DNA from: Sphingomonas sp. OV641
GTDB lineage: Bacteria; Pseudomonadota; Alphaproteobacteria; Sphingomonadales; Sphingomonadaceae
Reading direction: 5' to 3'
Length of the DNA stretch: 64,000 nt
NCBI RefSeq assembly: GCF_900109205.1
Contig: NZ_FNZB01000001.1
Span: 186,001 to 250,000, forward strand
Of the stretch, positions 26,787 to 34,845 are shown piece by piece. How positions within the stretch are numbered: position 1 is the first letter of the stretch; every line of letters begins with the position of its first letter. The notes below the pieces were generated by a model, which did not search any database, was not told the DNA's origin, and worked only from the letters and a program-made list of their open reading frames with translations. The translations under genes and the position numbers were made by a program.

Positions 26787-29503
26787 CACGAAAGCTCAAG
26801 CTCCCTTTCATCGATCATCGGCAGGGTGAAGCGGAACCGTGCTCCGCCCTGTGGCAAGTTTTCTCCGACCAGTTCGCCGCCGTGCGATTCCACGATCCGG
26901 CGGCAGATCGACAGGCCGATGCCCATGCCGGCTTCCCCCTTGGTGGAGGAGAAAGGCGTGTACATCTGATCCAGGAATGCCGGGCTGAGGCCGGGCCCGT
27001 TGTCGCAGACCGCGATCTCCAGCGTCTCCGGGTCGACCACCCTGCTTTGCACGAGAATGGTCATGTTCTCGGTATTCGCGCTGCGCATCGCTTCCAGTGC
27101 GTTGCGCAGGAGGTTGACCAGGACCTGCTGCACCTGAACCCGGTCGGCGAACATTAGAGCGGCCGCGGGGTCGAGATCGTACCGGACGTTCACGTCGAGC
27201 TGCTTCTGCCCGACGAGCACCAGCGCCATGGCGTCCTGCAGCGTTTCGTCTACCGGCTCCGCGCGCACCTCGGCATCATGCCGGGCGACGAAATCGCGCA
27301 AGCGGCGAATGATCTCGCCAGCGCGAAGCGCCTGGCTTCGGGCAAGCTCCAGCATTTCCTCAACCGATTGCGGCTCGGCGCCCTCCTTCAGCAGCAGCGA
27401 AGCCGTCGCCACGAAGTTCACGGAGGCGGCCAGCGGCTGATTGAGCTCATGCGCGAGCCCCGCGGCCATCTCGCCCATCGCCCCCAGCCGGGACAGGTGG
27501 GTCAGTTCGGATCGAAGGGTGTTGAGCCGCTCCTCGTGTTCCAGGCGCTGGCTGATGTCGCGGATGAAGCCGGTGAAGAGGCGCTCACCGGCCGTGTTCG
27601 CCTCGCCAACGCGCAGCTCGACAGGGATTTCGCGCCCATCGGCGGCCCGCGCCGTCAGCAGGCGCGTCCGCCCGATCACGCGCTTTTCGCCGGTCGCCAG
27701 ATAGCGACCCATATAGCCGTCGTGCTGACCGGTATGCTCCTCCGGGGTGAGGAGGGACACGTTGCGGCCGATCACCTCCTGCGCGGTATAGCTGAACAGC
27801 TGCTCCGCCGTCCGGCTGAACGACAGGATCTGGCCGGATTCGTTGATAACGACCATGGCATCCGGCACCGTTTCGAGGATGGAGAGAAGCTGTGCCTCGC
27901 GGGCCTGCAGCCGCGCCTCGCGCTCGTTACGGTCGGTCACATCCACGTTGACGCCGGTGATGCGGATCAACTCGCCATCCTCATCATAGGAAGCGAGGGC
28001 AGAGCCTTCCACCGTCATAAGCCTGCCGCTGCCTTGCGTCAGGCGAAAGCGGAACGCGAACCGTGGCGCCCGCGTACGGGCAACCTCCTCCAGCTGTTCG
28101 TTGATCCTGAGGATATCGTCGGGGTGGATGAGCCGCTGCCAACGATGGTAGTCGCGTAGATCGCCCGGCTGCAGCCCCAGCCGATGCTCTGCCCCCGCCG
28201 ACCAGTCGATCGCGCCGCTTTTCACGTCATAGTCGAAAATCGCGATGCCATGCGTTTCCAGCGCCATGGCCAGCCGCGCCTCGCTTTCCCGCAGCGCATC
28301 CTCGAACAATGTCCGCTCGGTGATGTCGACCATCGACATGACCAGCACCGGATCCTTGCCGTGCCGGTCCAGCCGGCACACTTGCTGAAGCACGCGCAGT
28401 GTGCGTCCGTCGCGGGTGAACTCGACCAGTTCGGCATTGGCGAGTGGCGCGGCGACCGCGGGATCCAGCGGAACGGAGCGGAGCAGGCTGTGCTTGCTTC
28501 GTCCGATCGCCTCTTCCGCAGTCCAGCCGTAGAGATCCTGGCATCCCCTGGACCAATGCAGGATGCGGCCTTCCAGATCGGTGAGGATCACCGCCACCGT
28601 GTCCAGCGCGTAGCTCATCTCCAGAAACGCGGCACGGCCGCGAACCAGCATGGTGGAGGACCAGAACAGAAGGCCGCCGACGACCAGCATGTTGAGCCCG
28701 GCGACGAGGAAGGTGGCGGGCAGGCCCGGCATCGTGCCCGATCGCGCAACCCAATATTCCAGCGTCGAGAAGAGAATGGGGGCGGTGAGGATGACCGGAA
28801 AGGCGTGCCGCAGGATCCGCCACTCGGCCCCCTCGCTGTTCATCAGATCAGCCCAGCCGGACTCCGCTTTCCAGGCCAGCAGCCCGATCGACATGGCCGC
28901 CGTGCTCAGCGCCGCAGGGAGCGATCCGATGAGCGGGGTTGATCCAGGGTCGATCGCGCGAATGCCCTGCACGTTGAGTGAGGCTGAAAGCGCGCCATAG
29001 GCAAGGGTCAGTGAAGCGATCACGCTCATGACCCGGCCGCTCTTCTTTCCGCGAATATTCGCGAGAGCGATGCTTGCGGAAAGAAGAAGAAAGGTAATCG
29101 CGGCGTGGTGGCCGGGACGACCCGCGTTCGGTGTTCCGGAACGGAGAAGCTGTTCGCGGAGGAGAAGAAGATCAAGGCCCGACGTAACGTCCAGCAGATG
29201 TTCGGCCAACGCAAAAAGGCCAAGGGCAGCCGGAACGCTGGCCAATGCAAAGGCGAGCCGGTGACTGCCCCTGATCGTTGCGAGCAGGCCAAACGAAAGC
29301 GCGATATAGCCGGCGCTGGTCAGCGGCCATGTCGGCCGGGCATCGACGATGAAGCGCGTCAGAGAAGGATGGTTCAGCATCCATCCGAGCAAAGGAACAC
29401 TCGCGAATGCGACCGTCACTCCAATGCAGACCATCGCGGTCAGATAGCTGCGGTAAGTGGCCGATGCGGAACCATCCTGTATGAAAGTGCCGGCGACTGT
29501 CAT
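26786..29503 (-). CDS. Membrane PAS-domain sensor histidine kinase, FixL-like
   Basis: 905 residues. Roughly seven membrane helices (MASE-like, residues 20-300), then three PAS domains (about 305-410, 425-545, 545-660), a HisKA domain with phospho-acceptor H685 in AAGLAHELNQPLAA, and a HATPase domain (NLLRNALEA, CDNGPGL, TKGEAGMGIGLSI). The third PAS follows FixL closely (RYLATGEKRVIGRTR) but has Arg608 where FixL has its proximal haem His, while the haem-pocket Arg six residues on is kept. Oxygen sensing through haem is therefore unlikely. Overlaps the FixJ-type gene downstream. Confidence 0.93.
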   Translation of the reverse strand: MTVAGTFIQDGSASATYRSYLTAMVCIGVTVAFASVPLLGWMLNHPSLTRFIVDARPTWPLTSAGYIALSFGLLATIRGSHRLAFALASVPAALGLFALAEHLLDVTSGLDLLLLREQLLRSGTPNAGRPGHHAAITFLLLSASIALANIRGKKSGRVMSVIASLTLAYGALSASLNVQGIRAIDPGSTPLIGSLPAALSTAAMSIGLLAWKAESGWADLMNSEGAEWRILRHAFPVILTAPILFSTLEYWVARSGTMPGLPATFLVAGLNMLVVGGLLFWSSTMLVRGRAAFLEMSYALDTVAVILTDLEGRILHWSRGCQDLYGWTAEEAIGRSKHSLLRSVPLDPAVAAPLANAELVEFTRDGRTLRVLQQVCRLDRHGKDPVLVMSMVDITERTLFEDALRESEARLAMALETHGIAIFDYDVKSGAIDWSAGAEHRLGLQPGDLRDYHRWQRLIHPDDILRINEQLEEVARTRAPRFAFRFRLTQGSGRLMTVEGSALASYDEDGELIRITGVNVDVTDRNEREARLQAREAQLLSILETVPDAMVVINESGQILSFSRTAEQLFSYTAQEVIGRNVSLLTPEEHTGQHDGYMGRYLATGEKRVIGRTRLLTARAADGREIPVELRVGEANTAGERLFTGFIRDISQRLEHEERLNTLRSELTHLSRLGAMGEMAAGLAHELNQPLAASVNFVATASLLLKEGAEPQSVEEMLELARSQALRAGEIIRRLRDFVARHDAEVRAEPVDETLQDAMALVLVGQKQLDVNVRYDLDPAAALMFADRVQVQQVLVNLLRNALEAMRSANTENMTILVQSRVVDPETLEIAVCDNGPGLSPAFLDQMYTPFSSTKGEAGMGIGLSICRRIVESHGGELVGENLPQGGARFRFTLPMIDERELELS

Positions 29504-29570
29504 GCCAGCGCTTTCATCTGAGGCAGGCCATGATTTTCAAGAATCCAGTCGTGGCGCCGTAATTGTGAAA

Positions 29571-29586
29571 GTGATCGTGAGATCAC
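29571..29586. repeat. Perfect inverted repeat GTGATC-GTGA-GATCAC
   Basis: Two 6-bp arms separated by 4 bases, 67 bases upstream of the kinase ATG (minus strand). It resembles an operator, but spacing does not fit the Crp/FNR N6 rule. Confidence 0.45.
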
Positions 29587-29639
29587 GCATATGACATTGA
29601 AAACAGCGCGCATAAGGTGGCTGTAGAAGTACATCAAAA

Positions 29640-29656
29640 GTTTACGTGAGGTAAAC
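29640..29656. repeat. Perfect inverted repeat GTTTAC-GTGAG-GTAAAC
   Basis: Two 6-bp arms with a 5-base spacer in the AT-rich gap between the kinase gene and the hypothetical gene at 29715. Possible regulator-binding site for the kinase promoter; no factor can be named. Confidence 0.45.
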
Positions 29657-29714
29657 AAAACCGATTTGAAACTACGACAAATCAATGACTCTGCGTTGGC
29701 AAGGCTTATTCAAC

Positions 29715-30119
29715 TCAATGCAGGCGGATAGCACCGCGACGATCAAATTCACGGGCGTGAGCGACCGCGATGTTCAATTCTGCATATAAACGATCCCATA
29801 GAGGTGCCGGTATTTCGAAGCGTTCCTCCGCCGCGTCGGTGAGCCGGAGCGATGGTGCGGGCTGGTGATCGAGCTGAACGCGAACAGGGTAAGCGCCTGT
29901 CACCACCTCCTCCGCCAGCTCGCGATCACCGCTTAGCCGCGCGGACATGATGTAGGCGGACAGGATCTCCGCCCCATAGGCGTCCAGCACGACGCGCGGC
30001 CGACCCCGTCGATCAGCTCGTTCCAGGGTGACGAGCCCGCCGAAAGCGTTCCGCTCCACGCCGATCCGGACGCGTGAGCCGAGCCCGTCGATGATGTCTC
30101 TTACCCTTGCACCCACCAT
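29715..30119 (-). CDS. Hypothetical protein next to flagellin
   Basis: 134 residues from the ATG at 30119 (GGAGA three bases upstream; the frame extends upstream without a site). It has mixed alpha/beta character with VDG-like segments: VRIGVERNAFGGLVTLERADRRGRPRVVLDAYGAEILSAYIMSARLSG and a C-terminal amphipathic helix. No signal peptide, membrane segment or known motif. It reads in the same direction as fliC but the fliC terminator lies between them, so separate expression is likely. Role unknown. Confidence 0.62.
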   Translation of the reverse strand: MVGARVRDIIDGLGSRVRIGVERNAFGGLVTLERADRRGRPRVVLDAYGAEILSAYIMSARLSGDRELAEEVVTGAYPVRVQLDHQPAPSLRLTDAAEERFEIPAPLWDRLYAELNIAVAHAREFDRRGAIRLH

Positions 30120-30212
30120 GCTTCTCCGAGCCTGACGACGATATGGAATTGCTGTTGGCGGCCACCATGGGCAGCCAGAGTTTGGCTCCGGATCGGAGCA
30201 AAAATACCGACG

Positions 30213-30243
30213 AAAAAGCCGGGGCAGGACACCCACCCCGGCT
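30213..30243 (-). terminator. Rho-independent terminator of fliC
   Basis: 8-bp stem (30217-30224 with 30236-30243), 11-base loop; on the minus strand the stem is followed by TTTTTCG. It sits 45 bases beyond the flagellin stop. Confidence 0.85.
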
Positions 30244-30287
30244 TTCGTCGTCGATCCCGCCCAGGGAAGTAGGCGGGGCCGCTGCCC

Positions 30288-31139
30288 TTAACGGAACAGC
30301 GACGTGATCGACTGCGGCGCCTGATTCGCAATCGACAGGGCCTGAACGCCCAGCTGCTGCTTCACCTGCAGCGCCTGGAGCTTCGCGGACTCCTTGGCCA
30401 GGTCGGCGTCGACAAGGTTGCCAACGCCTGCCTCGATGACGTCGGACAGCTTGCTGTTGAACTGCATCTGACCGTCGATCTTGCGCGAAGCCGAACCCAG
30501 CGAGCTGAGGCTCGTGCTCACTTCGCTGGCAAAGGTGTCAATGAGACCCTTCAGCGTGTCGGCGGCAGCGCCGTCCGCCAGCGTGATGGCCGCACCGGCG
30601 GCACCCAGAGCAGTGGTGGACTTCGTGGTGAAATCCTGATTGGCCACTTCAAGAGTGCCGGTCGTCGAGGTCGAGCCCATCGACTGCAGCGCCGAGACCT
30701 TGCCGGTGGTGCCGGTGTCGGTCTTCAGCAGGTTCGTGCCGTTGAAGCCTGAGGAGTCGATGATCGTGTTGACCTGCTCCTTGAGCGCAGTTAGGTCCTT
30801 CGCGATCGCCGTACGGCTATTGGCATCAATGCCAGTATCCGACGCTTCCTTCGCCTTCGCCTTCATCTGGTTGAGAAGGTCGGAGACCTGCTCGGCACCA
30901 GCGATCGCCACGTCAGTCGTGCTCTTGGCACGGCTGAGCGACGAGCCGACGGCCTTCAACTCGCCCATGTCGCCACGCAGCTTCTGCGCGATGGTGTACT
31001 TGGCCGAATCGTCCTTGGCGGAGGCGACATCGAGGCCGGTGTTGATCCGGCTCTGCGTGGTCGCCAGGCCGCGGTTGGTTTCGGACAGGCTCTGAAGAGC
31101 CGCCATTGCGCCGACGTTGGTGTTAACGGACATACCCAT
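30288..31139 (-). CDS. fliC: Flagellin, short D0/D1 form
   Basis: 283 residues forming the flagellar filament. N-terminal helix SVNTNVGAMAALQSLSETNRGLATTQSRINTGL and C-terminal ALQVKQQLGVQALSIANQAPQSITSLFR are the conserved D0/D1 parts. The central region is only about 60 residues, so the outer D2/D3 domains are missing. Ser/Thr-rich middle (TSTTGTL, TTKSTTAL) could be glycosylated. ATG at 31139 follows AAGGA; another in-frame ATG is two codons on. Secreted by the flagellar type III system; no signal peptide. Confidence 0.96.
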   Translation of the reverse strand: MGMSVNTNVGAMAALQSLSETNRGLATTQSRINTGLDVASAKDDSAKYTIAQKLRGDMGELKAVGSSLSRAKSTTDVAIAGAEQVSDLLNQMKAKAKEASDTGIDANSRTAIAKDLTALKEQVNTIIDSSGFNGTNLLKTDTGTTGKVSALQSMGSTSTTGTLEVANQDFTTKSTTALGAAGAAITLADGAAADTLKGLIDTFASEVSTSLSSLGSASRKIDGQMQFNSKLSDVIEAGVGNLVDADLAKESAKLQALQVKQQLGVQALSIANQAPQSITSLFR

Positions 31140-31329
31140 GAGAAATTCCTTCTGGAAGTAGCGGCCGCTTCTGCAGCCCGGGCCAGATCGCTGGCCCCCG
31201 ACTTGCCGCAACAGCGCGGCTCGCCCTTTATTCTGGGAAGGAATTCGGCATCGCGGACGCACTTCCGCATCTTTTTTCGTGTTGAAGGAGGCAGGCTGGT
31301 ATTTTCATCGTGCGACCCGCAAAGAAGAA

Positions 31330-31362
31330 AGGCCGCCGCTCTCCTGACGAGAGCGACGGCCT
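31330..31362 (-). terminator. Terminator of the flgF-flgG-flgA-flgH operon
   Basis: 14-bp stem with one mismatch (31330-31343 with 31349-31362), 5-base loop; on the minus strand it is followed by TTTCTTCTTT. It lies 22 bases past the flgH stop. Confidence 0.82.
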
Positions 31363-31384
31363 CTATTTGACGGATGTTGGTCGA

Positions 31385-32161
31385 TTAGAACGGGAACAGC
31401 GCGTCGTAGATCTGCTGGCCCCAACGTGCCTGTTGCGCATCGGTCAACTGCCCTCGACCACCATAGCTGATGCGTGCTTCGGCGATCTGGGAGTGGCGAA
31501 TACTATTGTCACGAGCGATATCCTCCGGCCGAACGACGCCACTCACGATCAGCTCGCGCATCTCGAAGTTCACCCGCACCTCCTGGCGGCCGCGTACCAT
31601 GAGGTTACCGTTCGGCAGCACATCCGTGACGACGGCAGCGAGCGTCATGTTGATCGTCTCGCTGCGGCTGCTCGTCCCGCTGCCGCTGTTCTGTGAGGTC
31701 GAGTTCGTCTTGACGAGGCTGGCAGGATCATTGTCGCCGGGAAGAACCTTGGTGATCAGGTTCTCGACCCCAAGCAGGGCGGCGACGCCGCTGTTTTCCG
31801 ATCCGGTACGCGAGCGCGAGGTGTTGTTGCCGATGTCCGCCTTGTCAGCGATGTTCACGCGGATTGTCAGGATGTCTCCCACGCGCGCCGCGCGCTGGTC
31901 TCGGAAGAAGGCGCCGGCTCCCGTGCGAAACAGTGATGCGCTCTGCGCTGGCGGGGCTGCCGCAACCATCGCCGGGGCAGACGCGCCGATGCCACGGTCG
32001 GGAGCCGTGCGCGTGCCGATGGACCGTTCCAGATAGGGCGCAGTCATCGGTTCGGCTGCGGTGAACTTGGGCGCGCGGCCGACATTGGCGAGGCGACCGG
32101 CTGCACCGCAGCCCGAAAGCGTGCTGGCAGCAGCCAGCAACAGCAGGACGTTGGTCTTCAT
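31385..32161 (-). CDS. flgH: Flagellar L-ring protein FlgH
   Basis: 258 residues. Lipoprotein signal peptide with lipobox LSGC (Cys about residue 18), then the FlgH core: FRDQRAARVGDILTIRVNIADKADIGNNTSRSR, NMTLAAVVTDVLPNGNLMVRGRQEV and the closing VVRPEDIARDNSIRHSQIAEARISYGGRGQL. It builds the outer-membrane ring around the rod. GGAG lies 8 bases before the ATG. Last gene of the flgF-G-A-H operon. Confidence 0.97.
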   Translation of the reverse strand: MKTNVLLLLAAASTLSGCGAAGRLANVGRAPKFTAAEPMTAPYLERSIGTRTAPDRGIGASAPAMVAAAPPAQSASLFRTGAGAFFRDQRAARVGDILTIRVNIADKADIGNNTSRSRTGSENSGVAALLGVENLITKVLPGDNDPASLVKTNSTSQNSGSGTSSRSETINMTLAAVVTDVLPNGNLMVRGRQEVRVNFEMRELIVSGVVRPEDIARDNSIRHSQIAEARISYGGRGQLTDAQQARWGQQIYDALFPF

Positions 32162-32179
32162 CTTGCAATCTCCAGACGA

Positions 32180-32644
32180 TCAGGGTGCGGCAACGCGCAC
32201 GGTGCCGCTCTTCTCGACGATCGCGTCGAGCGTACGGCTGGTGGAAAGGGCGACGACGCGAACGAGATCGCCAGCACCGCCGCTAGACAGCGCCTTGCCC
32301 TGCGTGGTGATGACGAGCGCGCCCTGGCGAACGGCAATCATGACCGGCTCGCCGCGCCTCACCAAGCGGGGCGGGGCGATGTCCGTCGCCTTCACCACCG
32401 TGCCGGCAGGAAGGTTTCGCAGCGCTTCCTTCCCTTGCGCATCGCGGACGGCGATGGCGCCGCGTGCCTGCACCATCGGGCGCGGCTCGGCGGAGAAGTC
32501 AGTCGCGTCCAGCAGCTCGCCGCGGGTGATGGCGCGGGCGAGCACCGGCACGTCGATGGCTTCGGCCGCGGCCAGCGGAGCGGCGGCGGCGATCCAGAGG
32601 CCACCGAGCCCGATCGCGCCGAGCAGCGCGCGCGCGACCTTCAT
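32180..32644 (-). CDS. flgA: P-ring assembly chaperone FlgA
   Basis: 154 residues with a signal peptide (cleavage near AAAEA) and the SAF-type domain VLARAITRGELLDATDF, AIAVRDAQGKEALRNLPAGTVVKATDIAPP, RRGEPVMIAVRQGALVITTQGKAL. It is shorter than the two-domain enterobacterial form. Helps FlgI polymerise in the periplasm. The start overlaps the flgG stop by four bases (ATGA). Confidence 0.93.
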   Translation of the reverse strand: MKVARALLGAIGLGGLWIAAAAPLAAAEAIDVPVLARAITRGELLDATDFSAEPRPMVQARGAIAVRDAQGKEALRNLPAGTVVKATDIAPPRLVRRGEPVMIAVRQGALVITTQGKALSSGGAGDLVRVVALSTSRTLDAIVEKSGTVRVAAP

Positions 32645-33423
32645 CGCAGCTGGCTGGTGGTCGCCAGCATCTCATCGGCCGTCTTCACGACGCGGCTGTT
32701 CATTTCATAGGCGCGCTGCGCGGTGATCAGCGCGGTGATCTCCGACACAGGATTGACGTTGGACGCCTCGATGAAGCCTTGGGTCAGCATGCCAAGGCCT
32801 GGCTCCCCAGGGTTGGCGATGGTCGCCTGTCCCGATGCCGCCGTCTCGAGGAACAGATTGCCGCCCTGCGCCTCCAGCCCGGCTTCATTGACGAATGTCG
32901 CGAGCTGAAGCTGCCCCACAGTCTGCATCTCCGGCGAGCCGGCGAGCTTAACCTGAACCTCGCCGGTCTTCGAGATGACGACATCCACCGCTTCCTGCGG
33001 AACGGTGATGCCCGGCTGCACCGGATAGCCATCCGCCGTGACGAGCTCGCCCTGGTCCGACAGCTGGAAGGAGCCGTCGCGCGTATAAGCGGTCTCTCCA
33101 CTGGGCATCGTGACCTGAAAATATCCACGGCCCTGCACCGCAACGTCGTAGCGATTTTCGGTCTGCTGAAGGGCGCCCTGCTCGCTGATCCGGTAGATGC
33201 CGCCGGTTTTCACGCCGGCGCCGATCTGAATGCCGGTCGGCACCTTTGTTTCGCCGCCGGTGGCCGCGCCGGGACGCGAGACATTCTGGTAAAGCAGGTC
33301 CTGGAACTCGGCGCGCTGACGCTTGTACGCGGTCGTGTTCATGTTGGCGATGTTGTGGGAAATGACGTCGACGTTGGTCTGCTGCGCGAGCATGCCCGTG
33401 CCGGCAGTCGAGAGAGATCGCAT
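32641..33423 (-). CDS. flgG: Distal rod protein FlgG
   Basis: 260 residues. The N-terminal rod motif (MRSLSTAGTGMLAQQTNVDVISHNIANMNTTAYKRQRAEFQDLLYQ) and C-terminal EASNVNPVSEITALITAQRAYEMNSRVVKTADEML are typical of FlgG, and the length fits. It forms the distal rod and is exported by the flagellar type III machinery. 28 bases after flgF. Confidence 0.97.
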   Translation of the reverse strand: MRSLSTAGTGMLAQQTNVDVISHNIANMNTTAYKRQRAEFQDLLYQNVSRPGAATGGETKVPTGIQIGAGVKTGGIYRISEQGALQQTENRYDVAVQGRGYFQVTMPSGETAYTRDGSFQLSDQGELVTADGYPVQPGITVPQEAVDVVISKTGEVQVKLAGSPEMQTVGQLQLATFVNEAGLEAQGGNLFLETAASGQATIANPGEPGLGMLTQGFIEASNVNPVSEITALITAQRAYEMNSRVVKTADEMLATTSQLR

Positions 33424-33451
33424 GGTGGTTCTTTCGGTTGAATGTTAGGGA

Positions 33452-34195
33452 TCAGCTGGCGCGGCCGAGCTTGTCGATGGCGGTCTTGCGCATGTCGTTG
33501 AGTGCCTCGGACATGCGCATGCTGGTCTGGTAGGCGCGCAGGATCTCGACCATCGACGTGGTCTCCACGATCGCCTGGACATTGGAGCCCTCGACTCCGC
33601 CCATCTTCAGCTTTGTTTCGGCGGCGGGCAGCTCACGTGCGCCATCACCGGTCATCATGCCGTCGCCGCGCGGGCTCAGCGCCCGCTCGTCGTCGAAGAC
33701 TGTCACGGCGATGCGCCCCAGCGGACCGTCCGGGCCAATCACGCTGCCATCGGCGCCAAGCGTGAGCCGGCCTTGCATCTCGGGCGGGATGTTGATCGGG
33801 TTGCCGCCTTCGCCAAGGATGCGCTGCCCCCCGGCAGTCGCGAGATCGCCGCTTTCCAGCACCTTGACGAACCCGGCGCGGGTATAAGCGGTGTCTCCCT
33901 CCGGCGTTTCGACCGCCAAATAGCCCGGGCCATCAATCATCAGGTCCAGCGGGTTGCCCGTAGGCTGAAAGCTGCCTGCGGCGGTGTCGTGAATGGCACC
34001 GAAATCGAGCACGAAGCTGGTGTTCCGTGCGGCCTTTACATCCGTGTCGCCGGTTGGCTCGACATATTCGCGGAACACCGGCTGTTCGCGCTTGAAGCCC
34101 ACCGTGCTCATGTTCGCCATGTTGTTGGCCGCGACGTCCAATCGACGCCGCAGAGCCTGCTCATGGCTCAACAAAACATAGGAGGAGATATCCAT
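33452..34195 (-). CDS. flgF: Proximal rod protein FlgF
   Basis: 247 residues. Same rod-protein ends as FlgG (LSHEQALRRRLDVAANNMANMSTVGFKRE; VEGSNVQAIVETTSMVEILRAYQTSMRMSEALNDM) but shorter, and placed first in the operon, as is usual for FlgF. It starts from the intergenic region shared with the divergent fliL operon, which holds a CGGCA-N5-TGCCG palindrome. Confidence 0.95.
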   Translation of the reverse strand: MDISSYVLLSHEQALRRRLDVAANNMANMSTVGFKREQPVFREYVEPTGDTDVKAARNTSFVLDFGAIHDTAAGSFQPTGNPLDLMIDGPGYLAVETPEGDTAYTRAGFVKVLESGDLATAGGQRILGEGGNPINIPPEMQGRLTLGADGSVIGPDGPLGRIAVTVFDDERALSPRGDGMMTGDGARELPAAETKLKMGGVEGSNVQAIVETTSMVEILRAYQTSMRMSEALNDMRKTAIDKLGRAS

Positions 34196-34233
34196 CTCTC
34201 GCCCTTTGAAAAAAGCTGCATGATCCTGCCGCT

Positions 34234-34248
34234 CGGCAAAAATTGCCG
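34234..34248. promoter_or_regulatory. Palindromic operator candidate CGGCA-N5-TGCCG (between flgF and fliL)
   Basis: Perfect 5+5 arms with spacer AAAAT. Its centre is 19 bases upstream of the fliL-side TATAAT and 46 bases before the flgF ATG, so one site could serve both operons. It resembles GC-rich near-palindromic ftr sites bound by Caulobacter FlbD as I remember them. Confidence 0.6.
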
Positions 34249-34259
34249 GGCCACCGTCC

Positions 34260-34265
34260 TATAAT
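34260..34265 (+). promoter_or_regulatory. Candidate -10 element (site B) for fliL-fliM operon
   Basis: TATAAT preceded by CCGTCC and followed by AGAAGGG, 55 bases before the fliL GTG. Palindrome at 34234-34248 covers the position of a -35 box. Confidence 0.65.
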
Positions 34266-34320
34266 AGAAGGGAAATCGCTGACCGGGCTCGGGCGGCGCG
34301 GAAATCACGAGGATCAGCAC

Positions 34321-34845
34321 GTGTCGAAAAAAGCCAAGGAAGAGGCGACGGTTGTTGCGTCGGAAACGTCCGGCAGGTTCGGCAAGAAGAAGATCATCAT
34401 TGCTGCGGCTGGCGCGTTTCTGTTGCTCGGCGGTGCTGGCGGCGCTTACGCGGTGATGGGTGGCAGCGCGCAGGCGGAGGGGCATGGCGAGCAAGCCGCC
34501 GCTGCCGATCACGCTGAGGCAGGCGACGGCGAGAGCGCCGAAGCCGAGTTCGTCGACGTGCCACCAATGGTGGTGAACCTGCGCAGCGCCGATGGTGCGG
34601 CCCGCTTCATCAAGCTTCATTTCATGCTGGTGCCTGCCAGCGCCGACAAGGCGGAAGGCATCAAGACCAAGCTGCCGCTGATCCTGGATGCCTATCAGCC
34701 TTTCCTGCGGGAACTAAGACCAGAGGATCTGGCAGGGTCAGCCGCCGTATATCGCATCAAGGAAGAGATGCTGGTCCGCGCCGGCGACGTGCTGGGGCGG
34801 GGGCAGGTGAAGGACGTCCTAATCCAGGATCTGATCCAACAATGA
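34321..34845 (+). CDS. fliL: Flagellar basal-body protein FliL
   Basis: 174 residues from a GTG (GAGG 8 bases upstream). A basic N-terminus, one membrane helix (KKIIIAAAGAFLLLGGAGGAYAVM), an Ala/Glu/His-rich linker, and the FliL domain VPPMVVNLRSADGAARFIKLHFMLV...IKTKLPLILDAYQPFLREL. It sits at the inner membrane near the stator. The start-stop overlap with fliM couples translation. Confidence 0.93.
   Translation: MSKKAKEEATVVASETSGRFGKKKIIIAAAGAFLLLGGAGGAYAVMGGSAQAEGHGEQAAAADHAEAGDGESAEAEFVDVPPMVVNLRSADGAARFIKLHFMLVPASADKAEGIKTKLPLILDAYQPFLRELRPEDLAGSAAVYRIKEEMLVRAGDVLGRGQVKDVLIQDLIQQ

Noticed and set aside
29571..29586. Crp/FNR site
   Set aside because: GTGA and TCAC arms are 8 bases apart instead of 6.
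34201..34270. Possible sigma-54 (GG-N10-GC) promoter in the fliL/flgF region
   Set aside because: The candidate GG and GC pairs on both strands are spaced 8, 9 or 13 bases apart, not 10.
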